Counted from the first letter of the stretch, positions 52,488 to 62,072 are shown. The stretch: 64,000 nucleotides of DNA from Vulcanimicrobiota bacterium (GCA_003140215.1 PLJL01000004.1:2018192-2082191), one strand, 5' to 3'. The notes: generated by a model from the letters alone, not told the origin. A program made the numbers and translations.

Positions 52488-53753
52488 ATGCTCAACACAG
52501 AGGAAACGCTCGCGATCCTCGTCGGGGGCGGCCCGGCCCCCGGGATCAACGGCGTGATCGCGTCGGCGACGATCGAAGCCCGCAACCACGGCCTGCGGGT
52601 GCTGGGCATCTACGAAGGCTATCGGCACCTCGTGCTAGGCGATACGTCGCACGTCGCCGAGCTGCAGATCGACGACGTCTCGCGGATGCACTTCACCGGC
52701 GGCTCGATGCTGCGCACGTCGCGCACCAACCCCGCCAGCGATCCGGAGTCGCTGCGCCGCTGTATTCGTTCGCTCACGATGTTGGGAGTGCGCTACCTCA
52801 TCACGATCGGCGGGGACGACACGACCTTCGGCGCGACGCGCATCGCCGCCGCGACAAAAGGGCGCATCGGCGTGGCGACGGTGCCCAAGACGATCGACAA
52901 CGATCTCCCGCTGCCCGACAACGCTCCCACCTTCGGCTTCGAAACGGCGCGCTCGGTCGGCTCGGCGATCGTCGAGAACCTCATGGAGGACGCGCGCACC
53001 GCGTCGCGCTGGTACTTGGCGATCACCATGGGGCGCAAGTCGGGCGCGCTCGCCCTGGGCATCTGCAAGGCCGCGGGCGCGACCTTGGCCGTGATCCCCG
53101 AAGAGTTCCCCGGCGACCAGATCGCCCTCGACGACGTCGTCGACACGATCGTCGGCTCGATCGTCAAGCGGCTCGCGTCGGGTCAGGACCACGGCGTCGC
53201 CGTGATCGCCGAAGGGCTGGCCGAGCGGATCGCCCCCGAAGAGTTGGCCGCAGTATCGACGGCGACGCGCGACGCCTATGGGCACGTGCGCTTGGCCGAC
53301 GTCCCGCTGGGGATGGTGCTGCGCGACGCGATCCGCGCCCGGCTCAAGCAGCTGGGCATCGACGAGACCGTCGTTCCCAAGGACATCGGCTACGAGCTGC
53401 GCAGCGCCAAGCCGATCCCCTTCGACGCCGAGTACACGCGCACGCTGGGCTACGGGGCGGTGCGGTATCTGCTGGGCGGCGGCAGCGGCGCGCTTATCGC
53501 GCTCGCCGGCGGGCGCATCGTGCCGGTGACCCTCGAGGAGATGCTCGACCCTGCGACCGGACGCATTCGCGTCCGCCTGGTCGACGTCACGACCGAGTCG
53601 TACGAGGTCGCTCGCAAGTACATGATCCGGCTCGAGGAGACCGACCTGACCGAGCCCAGGCTCTCGCGTCTCGCCACGCAGACCAACTTGGACCCCGAGG
53701 CCTTCGAACAGCATTTCCGGCACCTGTTCGCCCACGCCGCGCCGCCCGGCTAA
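52488..53753 (+). CDS. PPi-type 6-phosphofructokinase
   Basis: 421 residues. The Gly-rich GGGPAPGINGVI opens the phosphate-binding loop. GGDDTTFGA has Asp where ATP enzymes have Gly, and PKTIDNDLPL has Lys: both mark the PPi-dependent class. MGRKSGALAL and EEFPG also match. The reaction, fructose 6-phosphate + PPi to fructose 1,6-bisphosphate, is reversible and so works in glycolysis and gluconeogenesis. Together with icd and pckA it gives a central-carbon block. A hairpin 4 bases after the stop probably ends the transcript. Confidence 0.88.
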   Translation: MLNTEETLAILVGGGPAPGINGVIASATIEARNHGLRVLGIYEGYRHLVLGDTSHVAELQIDDVSRMHFTGGSMLRTSRTNPASDPESLRRCIRSLTMLGVRYLITIGGDDTTFGATRIAAATKGRIGVATVPKTIDNDLPLPDNAPTFGFETARSVGSAIVENLMEDARTASRWYLAITMGRKSGALALGICKAAGATLAVIPEEFPGDQIALDDVVDTIVGSIVKRLASGQDHGVAVIAEGLAERIAPEELAAVSTATRDAYGHVRLADVPLGMVLRDAIRARLKQLGIDETVVPKDIGYELRSAKPIPFDAEYTRTLGYGAVRYLLGGGSGALIALAGGRIVPVTLEEMLDPATGRIRVRLVDVTTESYEVARKYMIRLEETDLTEPRLSRLATQTNLDPEAFEQHFRHLFAHAAPPG

Positions 53754-53756
53754 GTC

Positions 53757-53779
53757 CCCAGGTGGTGGTGTCACCTGGG
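53757..53779 (+). terminator. Hairpin after the phosphofructokinase gene
   Basis: CCCAGGTG (53757-53764) pairs perfectly with CACCTGGG (53772-53779) around a 7-base loop. No U run follows, but its position right behind the stop codon suggests a terminator or RNA 3' end. Confidence 0.6.
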
Positions 53780-53818
53780 AAGGAAATCCCGCTGGGGCGC
53801 CGCAATCCCGCGCTCTGG

Positions 53819-53836
53819 TATATTGTATGCAAAATA
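53819..53836 (+). promoter_or_regulatory. GntR promoter with overlapping dyad operator
   Basis: TGG-TATATT (53816-53824) is an extended -10 element. Overlapping it, TATTGTATGCAAAATA (53821-53836) has dyad symmetry in its outer bases, as expected for a FadR-class GntR site. The regulator starts 20 bases downstream, so autoregulation is likely. Confidence 0.5.
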
Positions 53837-53855
53837 CGAACCCGGGCCGAGGCCG

Positions 53856-54539
53856 ATGGCCGCTCTAGCGCTCGCCGCCCTCCGCTCCGACGTCAGCCTT
53901 TCGGTTCAGGTCTACGAGGGGATCCGAGCGGCGATCACGGCGACGAACCTGTACGAGATCGACGAGGCCAACCTACGTCTCGACGAGCGCGAGCTCGCCG
54001 CGCGCTTGGGCGTGAGCCGAACCCCGATCCGCGAGGCTCTGGTGCGGCTCGAGCACGAGGGTCTGGTGACCAGTATTCCCCGGCGCGGCTACTATATCGC
54101 ACGTAAGAGCAAAACCGAGCTGCTCGAGATCATCGTCGTCTGGGCCGCGCTCGAGAGCATGGCGGCGCGCCTGACCGCGCTGCAGGCTTCCGATGAGGCG
54201 ATCGCCTCGTTGCGCACCATCTTCGCCACATTCGATGGCGAGCGAATCGCCGCCAAGCTCGATGAGTACTCCGACGCCAACATCCGCTTCCACCAGCGGA
54301 TCATCGAGCTGTCCGGCTGCGAGCAGTTGCGCCGCACCGCCGGCAGCATCTTCATTCACGTGCGCTCGATCCGCCACCGCACGATCGCGGAGAACCAGCG
54401 CTTCGAACGGTCGATCGTCGACCACCTGCAGATCATCGAGTCACTCGAAGCGCGCGACGCCGACCTGGCGGAGCGGCTGGTTCGCGACCACGCGCTGGCG
54501 CTCGCCGCGCATGTCAACGCGAACGACAACGACCTCTAG
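53856..54539 (+). CDS. GntR-family (FadR/VanR class) transcriptional regulator
   Basis: 227 residues. The winged helix (~10-80) includes LDERELAARLGVSRTPIREALVRLEHEGLVTSIPRRGYYIA (two blocks). An FCD effector domain (~90-215) has LLEIIVVWAALESMAARLTA, a metal-binding set DANIRFHQRIIELSG and DHLQIIESLEARDADLAERLVRDHALALAAHV. FCD proteins sense carboxylic acids, often with a bound metal. ATG 53856 is preferred over TTG 53823. It lies just before the oxalate-type genes in the same direction and is their probable regulator. Confidence 0.9.
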   Translation: MAALALAALRSDVSLSVQVYEGIRAAITATNLYEIDEANLRLDERELAARLGVSRTPIREALVRLEHEGLVTSIPRRGYYIARKSKTELLEIIVVWAALESMAARLTALQASDEAIASLRTIFATFDGERIAAKLDEYSDANIRFHQRIIELSGCEQLRRTAGSIFIHVRSIRHRTIAENQRFERSIVDHLQIIESLEARDADLAERLVRDHALALAAHVNANDNDL

Positions 54540-54570
54540 TATCACCGGCGACCGCGCGAGGGGACAGGCT

Positions 54571-56292
54571 ATGGCACAAGCAGCATCGGCCACGACCGAT
54601 CTACCGAAACTCGACGCCGACCAGCCGGTGCAGACCGTGTCCGGTGGGCACCTCGTCGCCAAAGCGTTGAAGAACGAAGGCATCGAGGTGATCTTCACGC
54701 TGTGCGGTGGCCACATCATCGACATCTACGATGGCTGCATGGACGAGGGGATCAAGATCATCGACGTGCGCCACGAGCAAGTCGCGGCGCATGCCGCCGA
54801 CGGCTACGCGCGGGTCACCGGGCGGCCGGGCTGCGCCGTCGTCACCGCTGGTCCGGGCACGACCAACGCGACCACCGGCGTCGCCAACGCGTTTCGCGCC
54901 GAGAGCCCGTTTCTGCTCATCGGCGGCCAAGGCGCGCTCAACCAGCACAAGATGGGCTCACTGCAAGACCTTCCGCACGTCGAGATCATGCGGCCGATCA
55001 CCAAGTTCGCTTCGAGCGTGGTGACGACCGAGCGCGTCGCCGATATGGTCGCAATGGCGTTCCGCGAGAGCCACAACGGCACGTTCGGCCCGTCGTACCT
55101 GGAGATCGGGCGCGACATCCTCGACGCCAAGGTCCCGCTCGACAAAGCGGTCATCCCGGCTCCGGGCCATTACCGCGCCTCGACGAAGTCGATCGGCGAC
55201 CCCAACGACATCGAAAAGCTGGCCGACATCTTGGCCAAGGCCGAGCGTCCGGCAGTGCTGTTCGGACAGCAGACGTGGACGTGTCGCGCGACCGACGCCG
55301 CGCACGAGTTCGCGCGCCGGTTCAACATTCCGGCGTTCATGAACGGCGCCGGGCGCGGCACTTTCCAGCCCGACGACCCGCATGGCTTCCAGCTCACGCG
55401 CGGCTACGCGTTCGGCAAGGCTGACGTCATCGTGATCGTCGGGACGCCGTTCGACTTCCGCATGAGCTACGGCAAACGCCTCAAGGCGCCGACCGTCGTT
55501 CAGATCGACATGGGCTACGGAACCGTCGGCAAGAACCGCGACATCTCGCTGGGGCTCGTCGGCGACGTCGGCGCGATCCTGCGCGCGGTAACACAGGCTG
55601 CCTCGGGGCGGCTGCAGGACGGCGCGCGCGGACGCCAGCCGTGGATCGACGAGCTGCGGGCCGAAGAGAAGAAGCTCTACGACGCACGGTTGCCCAAAAT
55701 CAAAAATGATGCGACGCCGATCCACCCGTTGCGCCTCGGCTACGAGATCAACGAGTTCCTCACCGCGAACACGCGCTTCATCGGTGACGGCGGCGACGTC
55801 GTCACGGCGGCCGGCGGCATCGTGTGGCCCAAGGGACCCGGACTCTGGATGGACCCCGGGCCGCTGGGCACGTTGGGCGTCGGCGTCTCGTTCGCAATGG
55901 CCTCGAAGTTCGCGGAGCCCGACAAGGAGGTCGTCTGCCTGTTCGGCGACGGCACGTTCGGCATGACGGGCTGGGACATGCAGACCGCGATGCGTTTCGG
56001 GCTGCCGTTCATCGGGATCGTCGGCAACAACTCATACATGAACCAGATCCGCGCCGGGCAGATCATGAAGTACGGCAAAGAGAAGGGCGACATCGGCAAC
56101 TACCTCGGCGACGTCGACTTCGAGAAGTTCGCGCAGATGCTCGGCGGCTACGGCGAAGCGGTGCGGGACCCGAAGCAGATCCGCCCCGCGCTCGAGCGCG
56201 CGCGCGAGTCCGGAAAGTGCGCCCTCATCAACGTCTGGATCGACCCGAACGAGTTCGCTCCGGGCACGATGAACCAGACGATGTACAAGTAG
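54571..56292 (+). CDS. ThDP-dependent acyl-CoA lyase/decarboxylase (oxalyl-CoA decarboxylase / 2-hydroxyacyl-CoA lyase branch)
   Basis: 573 residues in the three-domain ThDP fold. The catalytic Glu69 is in DVRHEQVAAHAADGYARVTGRPG; the PP domain has the GDGTFGMTGWDM...GNNSYMNQ cofactor motif from ~residue 458. The neighbours Frc, an OxlT-like antiporter and an acyl-CoA ligase point to oxalyl-CoA decarboxylation to formyl-CoA + CO2. However, the N-terminal half differs from Oxalobacter Oxc, and the tail PGTMNQTMYK resembles what I recall of 2-hydroxyacyl-CoA lyases. I assign the family with confidence and the substrate as inference. It is the first structural gene after GntR. Confidence 0.72.
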   Translation: MAQAASATTDLPKLDADQPVQTVSGGHLVAKALKNEGIEVIFTLCGGHIIDIYDGCMDEGIKIIDVRHEQVAAHAADGYARVTGRPGCAVVTAGPGTTNATTGVANAFRAESPFLLIGGQGALNQHKMGSLQDLPHVEIMRPITKFASSVVTTERVADMVAMAFRESHNGTFGPSYLEIGRDILDAKVPLDKAVIPAPGHYRASTKSIGDPNDIEKLADILAKAERPAVLFGQQTWTCRATDAAHEFARRFNIPAFMNGAGRGTFQPDDPHGFQLTRGYAFGKADVIVIVGTPFDFRMSYGKRLKAPTVVQIDMGYGTVGKNRDISLGLVGDVGAILRAVTQAASGRLQDGARGRQPWIDELRAEEKKLYDARLPKIKNDATPIHPLRLGYEINEFLTANTRFIGDGGDVVTAAGGIVWPKGPGLWMDPGPLGTLGVGVSFAMASKFAEPDKEVVCLFGDGTFGMTGWDMQTAMRFGLPFIGIVGNNSYMNQIRAGQIMKYGKEKGDIGNYLGDVDFEKFAQMLGGYGEAVRDPKQIRPALERARESGKCALINVWIDPNEFAPGTMNQTMYK

Positions 56293-56298
56293 CGGAAC

Positions 56299-57573
56299 AT
56301 GAGCGGCAACGGAGCTTCCTGCGACGGTTCGGCCGGCGGCCCGGTTCGCAAGGCCCTCGACGGGGTCAAGGTCCTGGACATGACGCATGTCCAGGCGGGT
56401 CCGTCGTGCACGCAGATCCTCGCCTGGCTCGGCGCCGACGTCATCAAGGTCGAGCTGCCGGGCCGCGGCGACATCACGCGCGGTCAGTTGCAAGACATCC
56501 CCGACGTGGACAGCCTCTACTTCACGATGCTGAACTGCAACAAGCGCAGCATCACGCTCAACACGAAAACGCCCGACGGGAAAGCGATCTTCGAGCGCCT
56601 GATTCAGCACTGCGACGTCCTGGTCGAGAACTTCGGCCCGGGCGTGCTCGATCGACAGGGCTTCACCTGGGATCGCATCCGCGAGCTCAACCCGCGCATC
56701 TCCTATGCCTCGATCAAGGGCTTCGGCCCCGGCAAGTACGAGGACTTCAAGGCGTACGAGACGGTGGCGCAGGCGATGGGCGGCGGGATGAGCACGACCG
56801 GGTGGCCCGACGGTCCGCCGACGAGTAGCGGCCCGCAGATCGGCGATTCCGGCAGTGGGATTCACATGGTCGCCGCGATCCTCGCGGCGCTCTTCCAGCG
56901 CACGCACACCGGACGCGGCCAACGCGTCTCGGTCGCGATGCAAGACTCGGTGCTGAACCTGATTCGCGTGAAGATTCGCGATCAGCAGCGCTTGGCGCAC
57001 GGACCGCTGCGCGAGTATCCCAACAAGACGTTCACCGACTACGTCCCGCGCTCGGGGAACGCGTCGGGCGGTGGACAGCCCGGCAGTGCGCTGCGCTGCG
57101 CGCCCGGCGGGGAGAACGACTACGTCTACGTGATCATCCAGCCGCAGGTCTGGGCGCCGCTGGCGCAGCTGATCGGCCGGCCGGACCTAGTGGACGATCC
57201 CGCCTTCGCGACGCCGGCGGCGCGCCTCAAGCGCTTGGACGACGTGTTTGGCGCCGTCGAAGCGTGGACGAAGGGGCGCACGAAATTCGAGGTGCTCGAC
57301 GCGCTCAACGAGATCGACGTGCCGTGCGGACCGATCCTGAGCACCAAGGACCTGATCGAAGACGAGTCGCTCCGCGCGCGCGGGATGATCGCAGACGTCC
57401 ACCATCCCGAACGCGGCACGTTCAAGAACGTCGGCTGCCCACTCGTACTTTCGGATACGCCCGTCGAGATAAAGACCTCGCCGCTGCTGGGCGAGCACAA
57501 CGAAGAAATTCTCAAAGAGATCGGCTGGAACGGTAAGGACGCGAAGGCGCTCCACGCCGCCGGCGTGCTGTAG
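56299..57573 (+). CDS. frc: Formyl-CoA:oxalate CoA-transferase (family III)
   Basis: 424 residues, close to Oxalobacter Frc throughout: [74 protein letters not shown] and RGNAS...[11 protein letters not shown]-like sequence. Catalytic Asp183 is in [11 protein letters not shown], and the GGGQPG Gly-rich loop after the active site is present. It moves CoA between formyl-CoA and oxalate, feeding the ThDP enzyme upstream (6-base gap). Strong call by alignment from memory; the acceptor specificity is inferred. Confidence 0.9.
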   Translation: MSGNGASCDGSAGGPVRKALDGVKVLDMTHVQAGPSCTQILAWLGADVIKVELPGRGDITRGQLQDIPDVDSLYFTMLNCNKRSITLNTKTPDGKAIFERLIQHCDVLVENFGPGVLDRQGFTWDRIRELNPRISYASIKGFGPGKYEDFKAYETVAQAMGGGMSTTGWPDGPPTSSGPQIGDSGSGIHMVAAILAALFQRTHTGRGQRVSVAMQDSVLNLIRVKIRDQQRLAHGPLREYPNKTFTDYVPRSGNASGGGQPGSALRCAPGGENDYVYVIIQPQVWAPLAQLIGRPDLVDDPAFATPAARLKRLDDVFGAVEAWTKGRTKFEVLDALNEIDVPCGPILSTKDLIEDESLRARGMIADVHHPERGTFKNVGCPLVLSDTPVEIKTSPLLGEHNEEILKEIGWNGKDAKALHAAGVL

Positions 57574-57589
57574 GAAAAGGAAGCCAGAC

Positions 57590-59737
57590 ATGCTGCTCGA
57601 GCGCCAGACCATCGACCAGGCCGCGGTGCGCGCGGTCCTCGAACGCGTCAAAGCCGACAACCGCAGCGCGCTGAGCGCGCCCGAGGCCAAAGAGGTCGCC
57701 GACGCGTACGGCCTGCCCGTTCCGCAAGAGGGTCTGGCGACGTCGGCCGACGACGCGGCTCGGCTGGCCGAGAAGATCGGCTTCCCGGTCGTGCTCAAGA
57801 TCGTCTCGCCCGACATCCTCCACAAGACCGAGGCCGGCGGCGTTTTGGTCGGGGTCGAGAACGCGCAAGCCGTCCGCAGCGGCTACGATACGATCGTCGC
57901 CAACGCGCGTACGTATCAAAGCGACGCCAAGATCAGCGGCGTCCAAGTCCAGCAGATGCTGCCGACCGGTGCGCAGGAAGTCATCGTCGGCGCGGTCACC
58001 GACCCGAGCTTCGGCAAGCTGGTCGCGTTCGGTCTGGGCGGCGTGCTGGTCGAAGTCCTCAAGGACATCACCTTCCGCCTCGCGCCGGCGTCGCGCGAGG
58101 ACGCGCTCTCGATGCTCGACGGCATTCAGGCCGCCGAGATGCTCAAGGGCGTACGCGGCTCCCAACCGGTCGACCGTGAGGCCCTCGCGACCATCATCGA
58201 GCGCGTCTCGCAGCTGGTGAGCGATTTCCCCGAGATCAGCGAGGTCGACCTCAACCCGGTGTTCGCGACCCCGCGCGGCGCGACCGCGGTCGACGTGCGC
58301 ATCCTAGTCGACTTCAACCCGCCGCCGCAACGCTATCGTCCGTCGCAAGACGAGATCGTGCGAGCGATGAACCGGATCATGCGGCCCGATTCGGTCGCCG
58401 TGATCGGTGCGTCGAGTGAAGACGGAAAAATCGGCAACTCGGTGATGAAGAACCTCATCAACGGCGGCTACAAGGGCCAGATCTATCCGATCAATCCGAA
58501 AGCCAACGAGATCCTGGGCTACAAGGCGTACGCGTCGGTCAAGGACGTTCCGGGCGACGTCGACGTGGCAGTGTTCGCGATCCCGGCAAAATTCGTCGCC
58601 GCCGCCTTGATCGAATGCGGTGAGAAGAAGGTCCCCGGAGCGGTGTTGATTCCGTCGGGCTTCGCCGAAACGGGCAACGAAGAAGGGCAGCGCGAGATCC
58701 AGGTGATCGGGCGCAAGTACAACGTGCGCATGATGGGGCCGAACATCTACGGCTTCTACTACACGCCCAAAGATCTGTGCGCGACCTTCTGCACGCCCTA
58801 CGACGTGAAAGGCAGCGTCGCACTGTCGTCGCAGAGCGGCGGCGTCGGGATGGCGATCATCGGCTTCAGCCGCTCGGCGAAGATGGGCGTCTCGGCGATC
58901 GTCGGCTTAGGAAACAAAGCCGACATCGACGAGGACGACCTGCTGACGTTCTTCGAGCAAGACGACGCGACGCAGGCGATCGCGATGCACATGGAAGACC
59001 TCAAGGACGGCCGCTCGTTCGCCGACGTCGCCAAGCGCGTCTCGAAGAAGAAGCCGATCTTGGTGCTCAAGGCCGGCCGTACCGCGCTCGGCGCGCGGGC
59101 TGCCAGCTCGCACACCGGGGCGCTGGCCGGCAACGACAAAGTGTACGACGACGTGCTGCGGCAGAGCGGCGTGATTCGTGCGCGCGGGCTCAACGAGCTG
59201 CTGCAGTTCGCCCGCGCGGTGCCGATCCTCCCGACCCCCAAGGGCGAGAACGTCGTGATCATCACCGGAGCGGGAGGCTCGGGCGTCCTGCTCTCCGATT
59301 CGGTGGTCGACGCGGGGCTGACGCTGATGAAGTTCGAGCCCGACCTCGACGAGGCGTTCAAGAAGTTCATCCCGCCGTTCGGCGCGTCGGGAAACCCGGT
59401 CGACATCACGGGCGGCGAACCGCCCAAGACCTACCAGAACACGATCCGTCTGGGGCTCGAGGACGACCGCATCCACGCGCTCATCCTGGGCTACTGGCAC
59501 ACGATCGTGACCCCGCCGATGGGCTTCGCGCGGCTCGTCGTCGAAGTCGTCGAGGAGTTCCGCGCCAGGGGCATCGACAAGCCCGTCGTCGCGTCGCTGG
59601 CCGGCGACGTCGAAGTCGAAGAGGCCAGCGAGTACCTCTTCGACCACAAAATCCCGGCGTATCCGTACAACACCGAGACCATGGTCGCGGCGATGGGCGC
59701 GAAGTACCGCTGGGCTCGCGGAGCCGGACTGCTCTAG
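57590..59737 (+). CDS. ADP-forming acyl-CoA synthetase (acetate-CoA ligase family)
   Basis: 715 residues: an N-terminal ATP-grasp domain (~20-235; EKIGFPVVLKIVSPDILHKTEAGGV) followed by a CoA-binding domain (~260-385; DSVAVIGASSEDGKIGNSVMKNLINGGYKGQIYPINPKA in two blocks) and succinyl-CoA-ligase-like domains. The active-site His ~507 is in SSHTGALAGND. This beta-alpha order is found in several bacterial ADP-forming acyl-CoA synthetases. In this operon it could recycle formyl-CoA or activate the substrate acid with ATP. ATG 57590 has AAGGAAG upstream. Confidence 0.85.
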   Translation: MLLERQTIDQAAVRAVLERVKADNRSALSAPEAKEVADAYGLPVPQEGLATSADDAARLAEKIGFPVVLKIVSPDILHKTEAGGVLVGVENAQAVRSGYDTIVANARTYQSDAKISGVQVQQMLPTGAQEVIVGAVTDPSFGKLVAFGLGGVLVEVLKDITFRLAPASREDALSMLDGIQAAEMLKGVRGSQPVDREALATIIERVSQLVSDFPEISEVDLNPVFATPRGATAVDVRILVDFNPPPQRYRPSQDEIVRAMNRIMRPDSVAVIGASSEDGKIGNSVMKNLINGGYKGQIYPINPKANEILGYKAYASVKDVPGDVDVAVFAIPAKFVAAALIECGEKKVPGAVLIPSGFAETGNEEGQREIQVIGRKYNVRMMGPNIYGFYYTPKDLCATFCTPYDVKGSVALSSQSGGVGMAIIGFSRSAKMGVSAIVGLGNKADIDEDDLLTFFEQDDATQAIAMHMEDLKDGRSFADVAKRVSKKKPILVLKAGRTALGARAASSHTGALAGNDKVYDDVLRQSGVIRARGLNELLQFARAVPILPTPKGENVVIITGAGGSGVLLSDSVVDAGLTLMKFEPDLDEAFKKFIPPFGASGNPVDITGGEPPKTYQNTIRLGLEDDRIHALILGYWHTIVTPPMGFARLVVEVVEEFRARGIDKPVVASLAGDVEVEEASEYLFDHKIPAYPYNTETMVAAMGAKYRWARGAGLL

Positions 59738-59829
59738 GGCCTCCGGCTGCCCTCTCCCCATGAAAGAAGATTCCTCCGCACCGTCGCCATAAGACACCGT
59801 AGCACCCCGCCTGTCCATAAGGGGATTCT

Positions 59830-61146
59830 ATGACCGCTTCGATGGCCCTAACGCCCGGGAGTGGGCTCCGGAACCGTTGGGTTCAGCTGATCATCGGCAT
59901 CCTGGCCATGGTCTGCACTGCGAACCTGCAATACGGCTGGACGCTCTTCGTCATCCCGATCACCGATCACACCGGCTGGTCGCGAGCGGCGGTCCAAGTC
60001 GCCTTCACGACATTCATCTTCGTCGAGACGTGGTTGGTGCCGCTCGAAGGCTATCTCATCGATCGCTTCGGCCCCAGCCGGATCACGGTCGTCGGAGGCG
60101 TGCTCGTCGGCATCTCCTGGGTCATGTATTCGATGGCAACGTGGGTGTGGACGTTCTACATCGGAGCGGTGATCGGCGGGATCGGCGCCGGCATCGTCTA
60201 CGGCTGCACCGTCGGGCAGGCCCTGAAGTGGTTTCCCGATCGCCGCGGACTCGCTGCAGGGCTCACGGCGGCCGGCTTCGGCGCCGGTTCGGCGCTGACG
60301 ATCGTTCCGATCGCGCAGATGATCAAGGCGAGCGGCTACCAGCACACCTTTCTGGTGTTCGGGATCGTGCAAGGCGTCATCATCTTCCTGCTCGGATTCC
60401 TGCTCCGCGCACCGCGCCCCGGCGAAGTGCCGGCGGTGGTCGCCTCGACGGCGCTCAAGCAGACCGCGCGTGACTTCTCGCCACGGGAGATGCTCCGGAC
60501 ACCGCTGTTCTACGTCATGTACATCGCGATGCTGTGCGTCGCGATCGGCGGTAACATGGCGACCGCGCAGCTCGGCCCCATATCGCGGGACTATGCCGTC
60601 GACGACTATCCGGTCGTGATCTTGTTTCTCATGCTTCCGGCCCTCCAATGGGCGCTCGTACTCGACCGCATTCTGAACGGCTTGGCGCGGCCGGTGTTCG
60701 GTTGGATCTCGGATCAAATCGGGCGCGAAAACACGATGTTCATCGCGTTCGGCGGACAGGCGCTCATCGTCCTGGCGTTCATCAAGGTCGCGGCCAACCC
60801 GTATTTATTCGTCATGTTTTCCGCGCTCGTCTACTTCACGTACGGCGAAATCTTCAGCCTCTTCCCCTCGCTCAACGCCGATACGTACGGGCGCAAGTTC
60901 GCGACGACGAACTACGGCTTTCTCTACACGGCAAAGGGAACGGCCGTGCTCCTGGTTCCGTTCGGCAATATCTTGCAGGAGCACTACCACACCTGGGTGC
61001 CGATCTTTTACGCGGTTGCTGCGTTGAACGTATGCGCGGCGCTTCTAGCAATGTTCGTCATCAAGCCGATGCGCGCCCGAAAGTCGAGAGATGAGGGCAA
61101 TCTCACCGGCGGACCCGACATGACCCCAGCCCCCGCCATTTCGTAA
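59830..61146 (+). CDS. OxlT-like oxalate/formate antiporter (MFS, OFA family)
   Basis: 438 residues with about 12 membrane helices. The OFA pattern is strong: NRWVQLIIGILAMVCTANLQYGWTLFVIPI, AAVQVAFTTFIFVETWLVPLEGYLIDRFGP (in two blocks each), GIGAGIVYGCTVGQALKWFPDRRGLAAGLTAAGFG and YGRKFATTNYGFLYTAKG. OxlT exchanges oxalate for formate across the inner membrane. ATG 59830 has AAGGGG upstream. With Frc and the ThDP enzyme it would form an oxalate-in, formate-out cycle. The substrate is inferred from the family. Confidence 0.86.
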   Translation: MTASMALTPGSGLRNRWVQLIIGILAMVCTANLQYGWTLFVIPITDHTGWSRAAVQVAFTTFIFVETWLVPLEGYLIDRFGPSRITVVGGVLVGISWVMYSMATWVWTFYIGAVIGGIGAGIVYGCTVGQALKWFPDRRGLAAGLTAAGFGAGSALTIVPIAQMIKASGYQHTFLVFGIVQGVIIFLLGFLLRAPRPGEVPAVVASTALKQTARDFSPREMLRTPLFYVMYIAMLCVAIGGNMATAQLGPISRDYAVDDYPVVILFLMLPALQWALVLDRILNGLARPVFGWISDQIGRENTMFIAFGGQALIVLAFIKVAANPYLFVMFSALVYFTYGEIFSLFPSLNADTYGRKFATTNYGFLYTAKGTAVLLVPFGNILQEHYHTWVPIFYAVAALNVCAALLAMFVIKPMRARKSRDEGNLTGGPDMTPAPAIS

Positions 61147-61162
61147 AGAAGAGGTATTGTAT

Positions 61163-61969
61163 ATGAAGTTGCTCTTACGCGCTGCGGTTCTCGCATCGGC
61201 GTGCGCCCTGGGGCTGACGACGATGCCGGCACCGGCCGCCGACAAGGTTCTCAATGCTGAAGTCGCCTCGAGCGTGAGGCCACCGTTCGAACAGTTCGCC
61301 AAGATTTACGAAAGCAAGCACAAAGGCACGACGATCGCGGCCAAGTATCTCGGCGGCGGCGTCATCCAAGCCGACGTCGAGGCCGACGGTCCGATCGACA
61401 TCGTCGTCGTCGGTAAGAACCAGGTCGACAAGCTGACCTCGCACATGAACACGCCGGTCGCGGTGCTGACCAACCGCGAGGCGCTCATCGTTCGGCGCGG
61501 CGAGACCAAGATCAAGAGCCTCAAAGACCTGGCGAATCCGGGCATCAAAGTGGGGATGGCAAACGGCAGCGGTTCTGCGGTGGGTACCCTGGCGCGGCAA
61601 TTGCTCAAGAACGCCGCCGCCGACTACGGCGCGGATTTTCCGCTGAAGGTTCGCCAGAACTCACCCGACTATTTCACGACGCTGCAGTCGGAAGACGACG
61701 TGCTGACGGGCCTCGAAAAGGGCCAGGCCGACGTGATGATCGGGTTCGTCTCCTCGATCGACCCGTCGAAGTTCCAATCGATCCCGATCCCCGATAAGTA
61801 CAACATCGACTCCGTGTACTACATCTTCGTCCCCAAGTCGGCGAAGAATCCCAAGGAAGCCGGCGACATGGTGACGCTGATGACCAACGCGCAGGGCCAA
61901 GCGATCTTGCACAGCCATCGCTACCTGCCGGCGCCTAAGGGCGCTTACGTCCCGCCGCCCAAACCCTGA
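61163..61969 (+). CDS. Periplasmic ModA-like/organic-anion substrate-binding protein
   Basis: 268 residues with a signal peptide (AAVLASACALGLTTMPAPAA). The PBP fold resembles ModA/WtpA: LNAEVASSVRPPFEQFAKIYESKHKGT, GGGVIQADVEADGPIDIVVVG, REALIVRRGETKIKSLKDLANPGIKVGMAN and GFVSSIDPSKF. The usual ModA pattern for molybdate is present in outline but is not complete enough for the ligand. No permease or ATPase follows. It begins 16 bases after the antiporter stop, so it belongs to the oxalate operon and may deliver or sense that substrate. Confidence 0.75.
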   Translation: MKLLLRAAVLASACALGLTTMPAPAADKVLNAEVASSVRPPFEQFAKIYESKHKGTTIAAKYLGGGVIQADVEADGPIDIVVVGKNQVDKLTSHMNTPVAVLTNREALIVRRGETKIKSLKDLANPGIKVGMANGSGSAVGTLARQLLKNAAADYGADFPLKVRQNSPDYFTTLQSEDDVLTGLEKGQADVMIGFVSSIDPSKFQSIPIPDKYNIDSVYYIFVPKSAKNPKEAGDMVTLMTNAQGQAILHSHRYLPAPKGAYVPPPKP

Positions 61970-62072
61970 TCGGTTCGAACGCGGCAACCGCGAACGGCGC
62001 GCTCACCTCACGGTGACGCGCCTTTCTCGTTGCCGGTAGGCGCTTTCATGAGGCACGCCGCATTCGGGCGGC

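Noticed and set aside
61163-61969. Molybdate transporter serving the MoeA genes
   Set aside because: Twenty kilobases away, no ModB/ModC, and it sits in the oxalate operon; the link to molybdenum is not supported.
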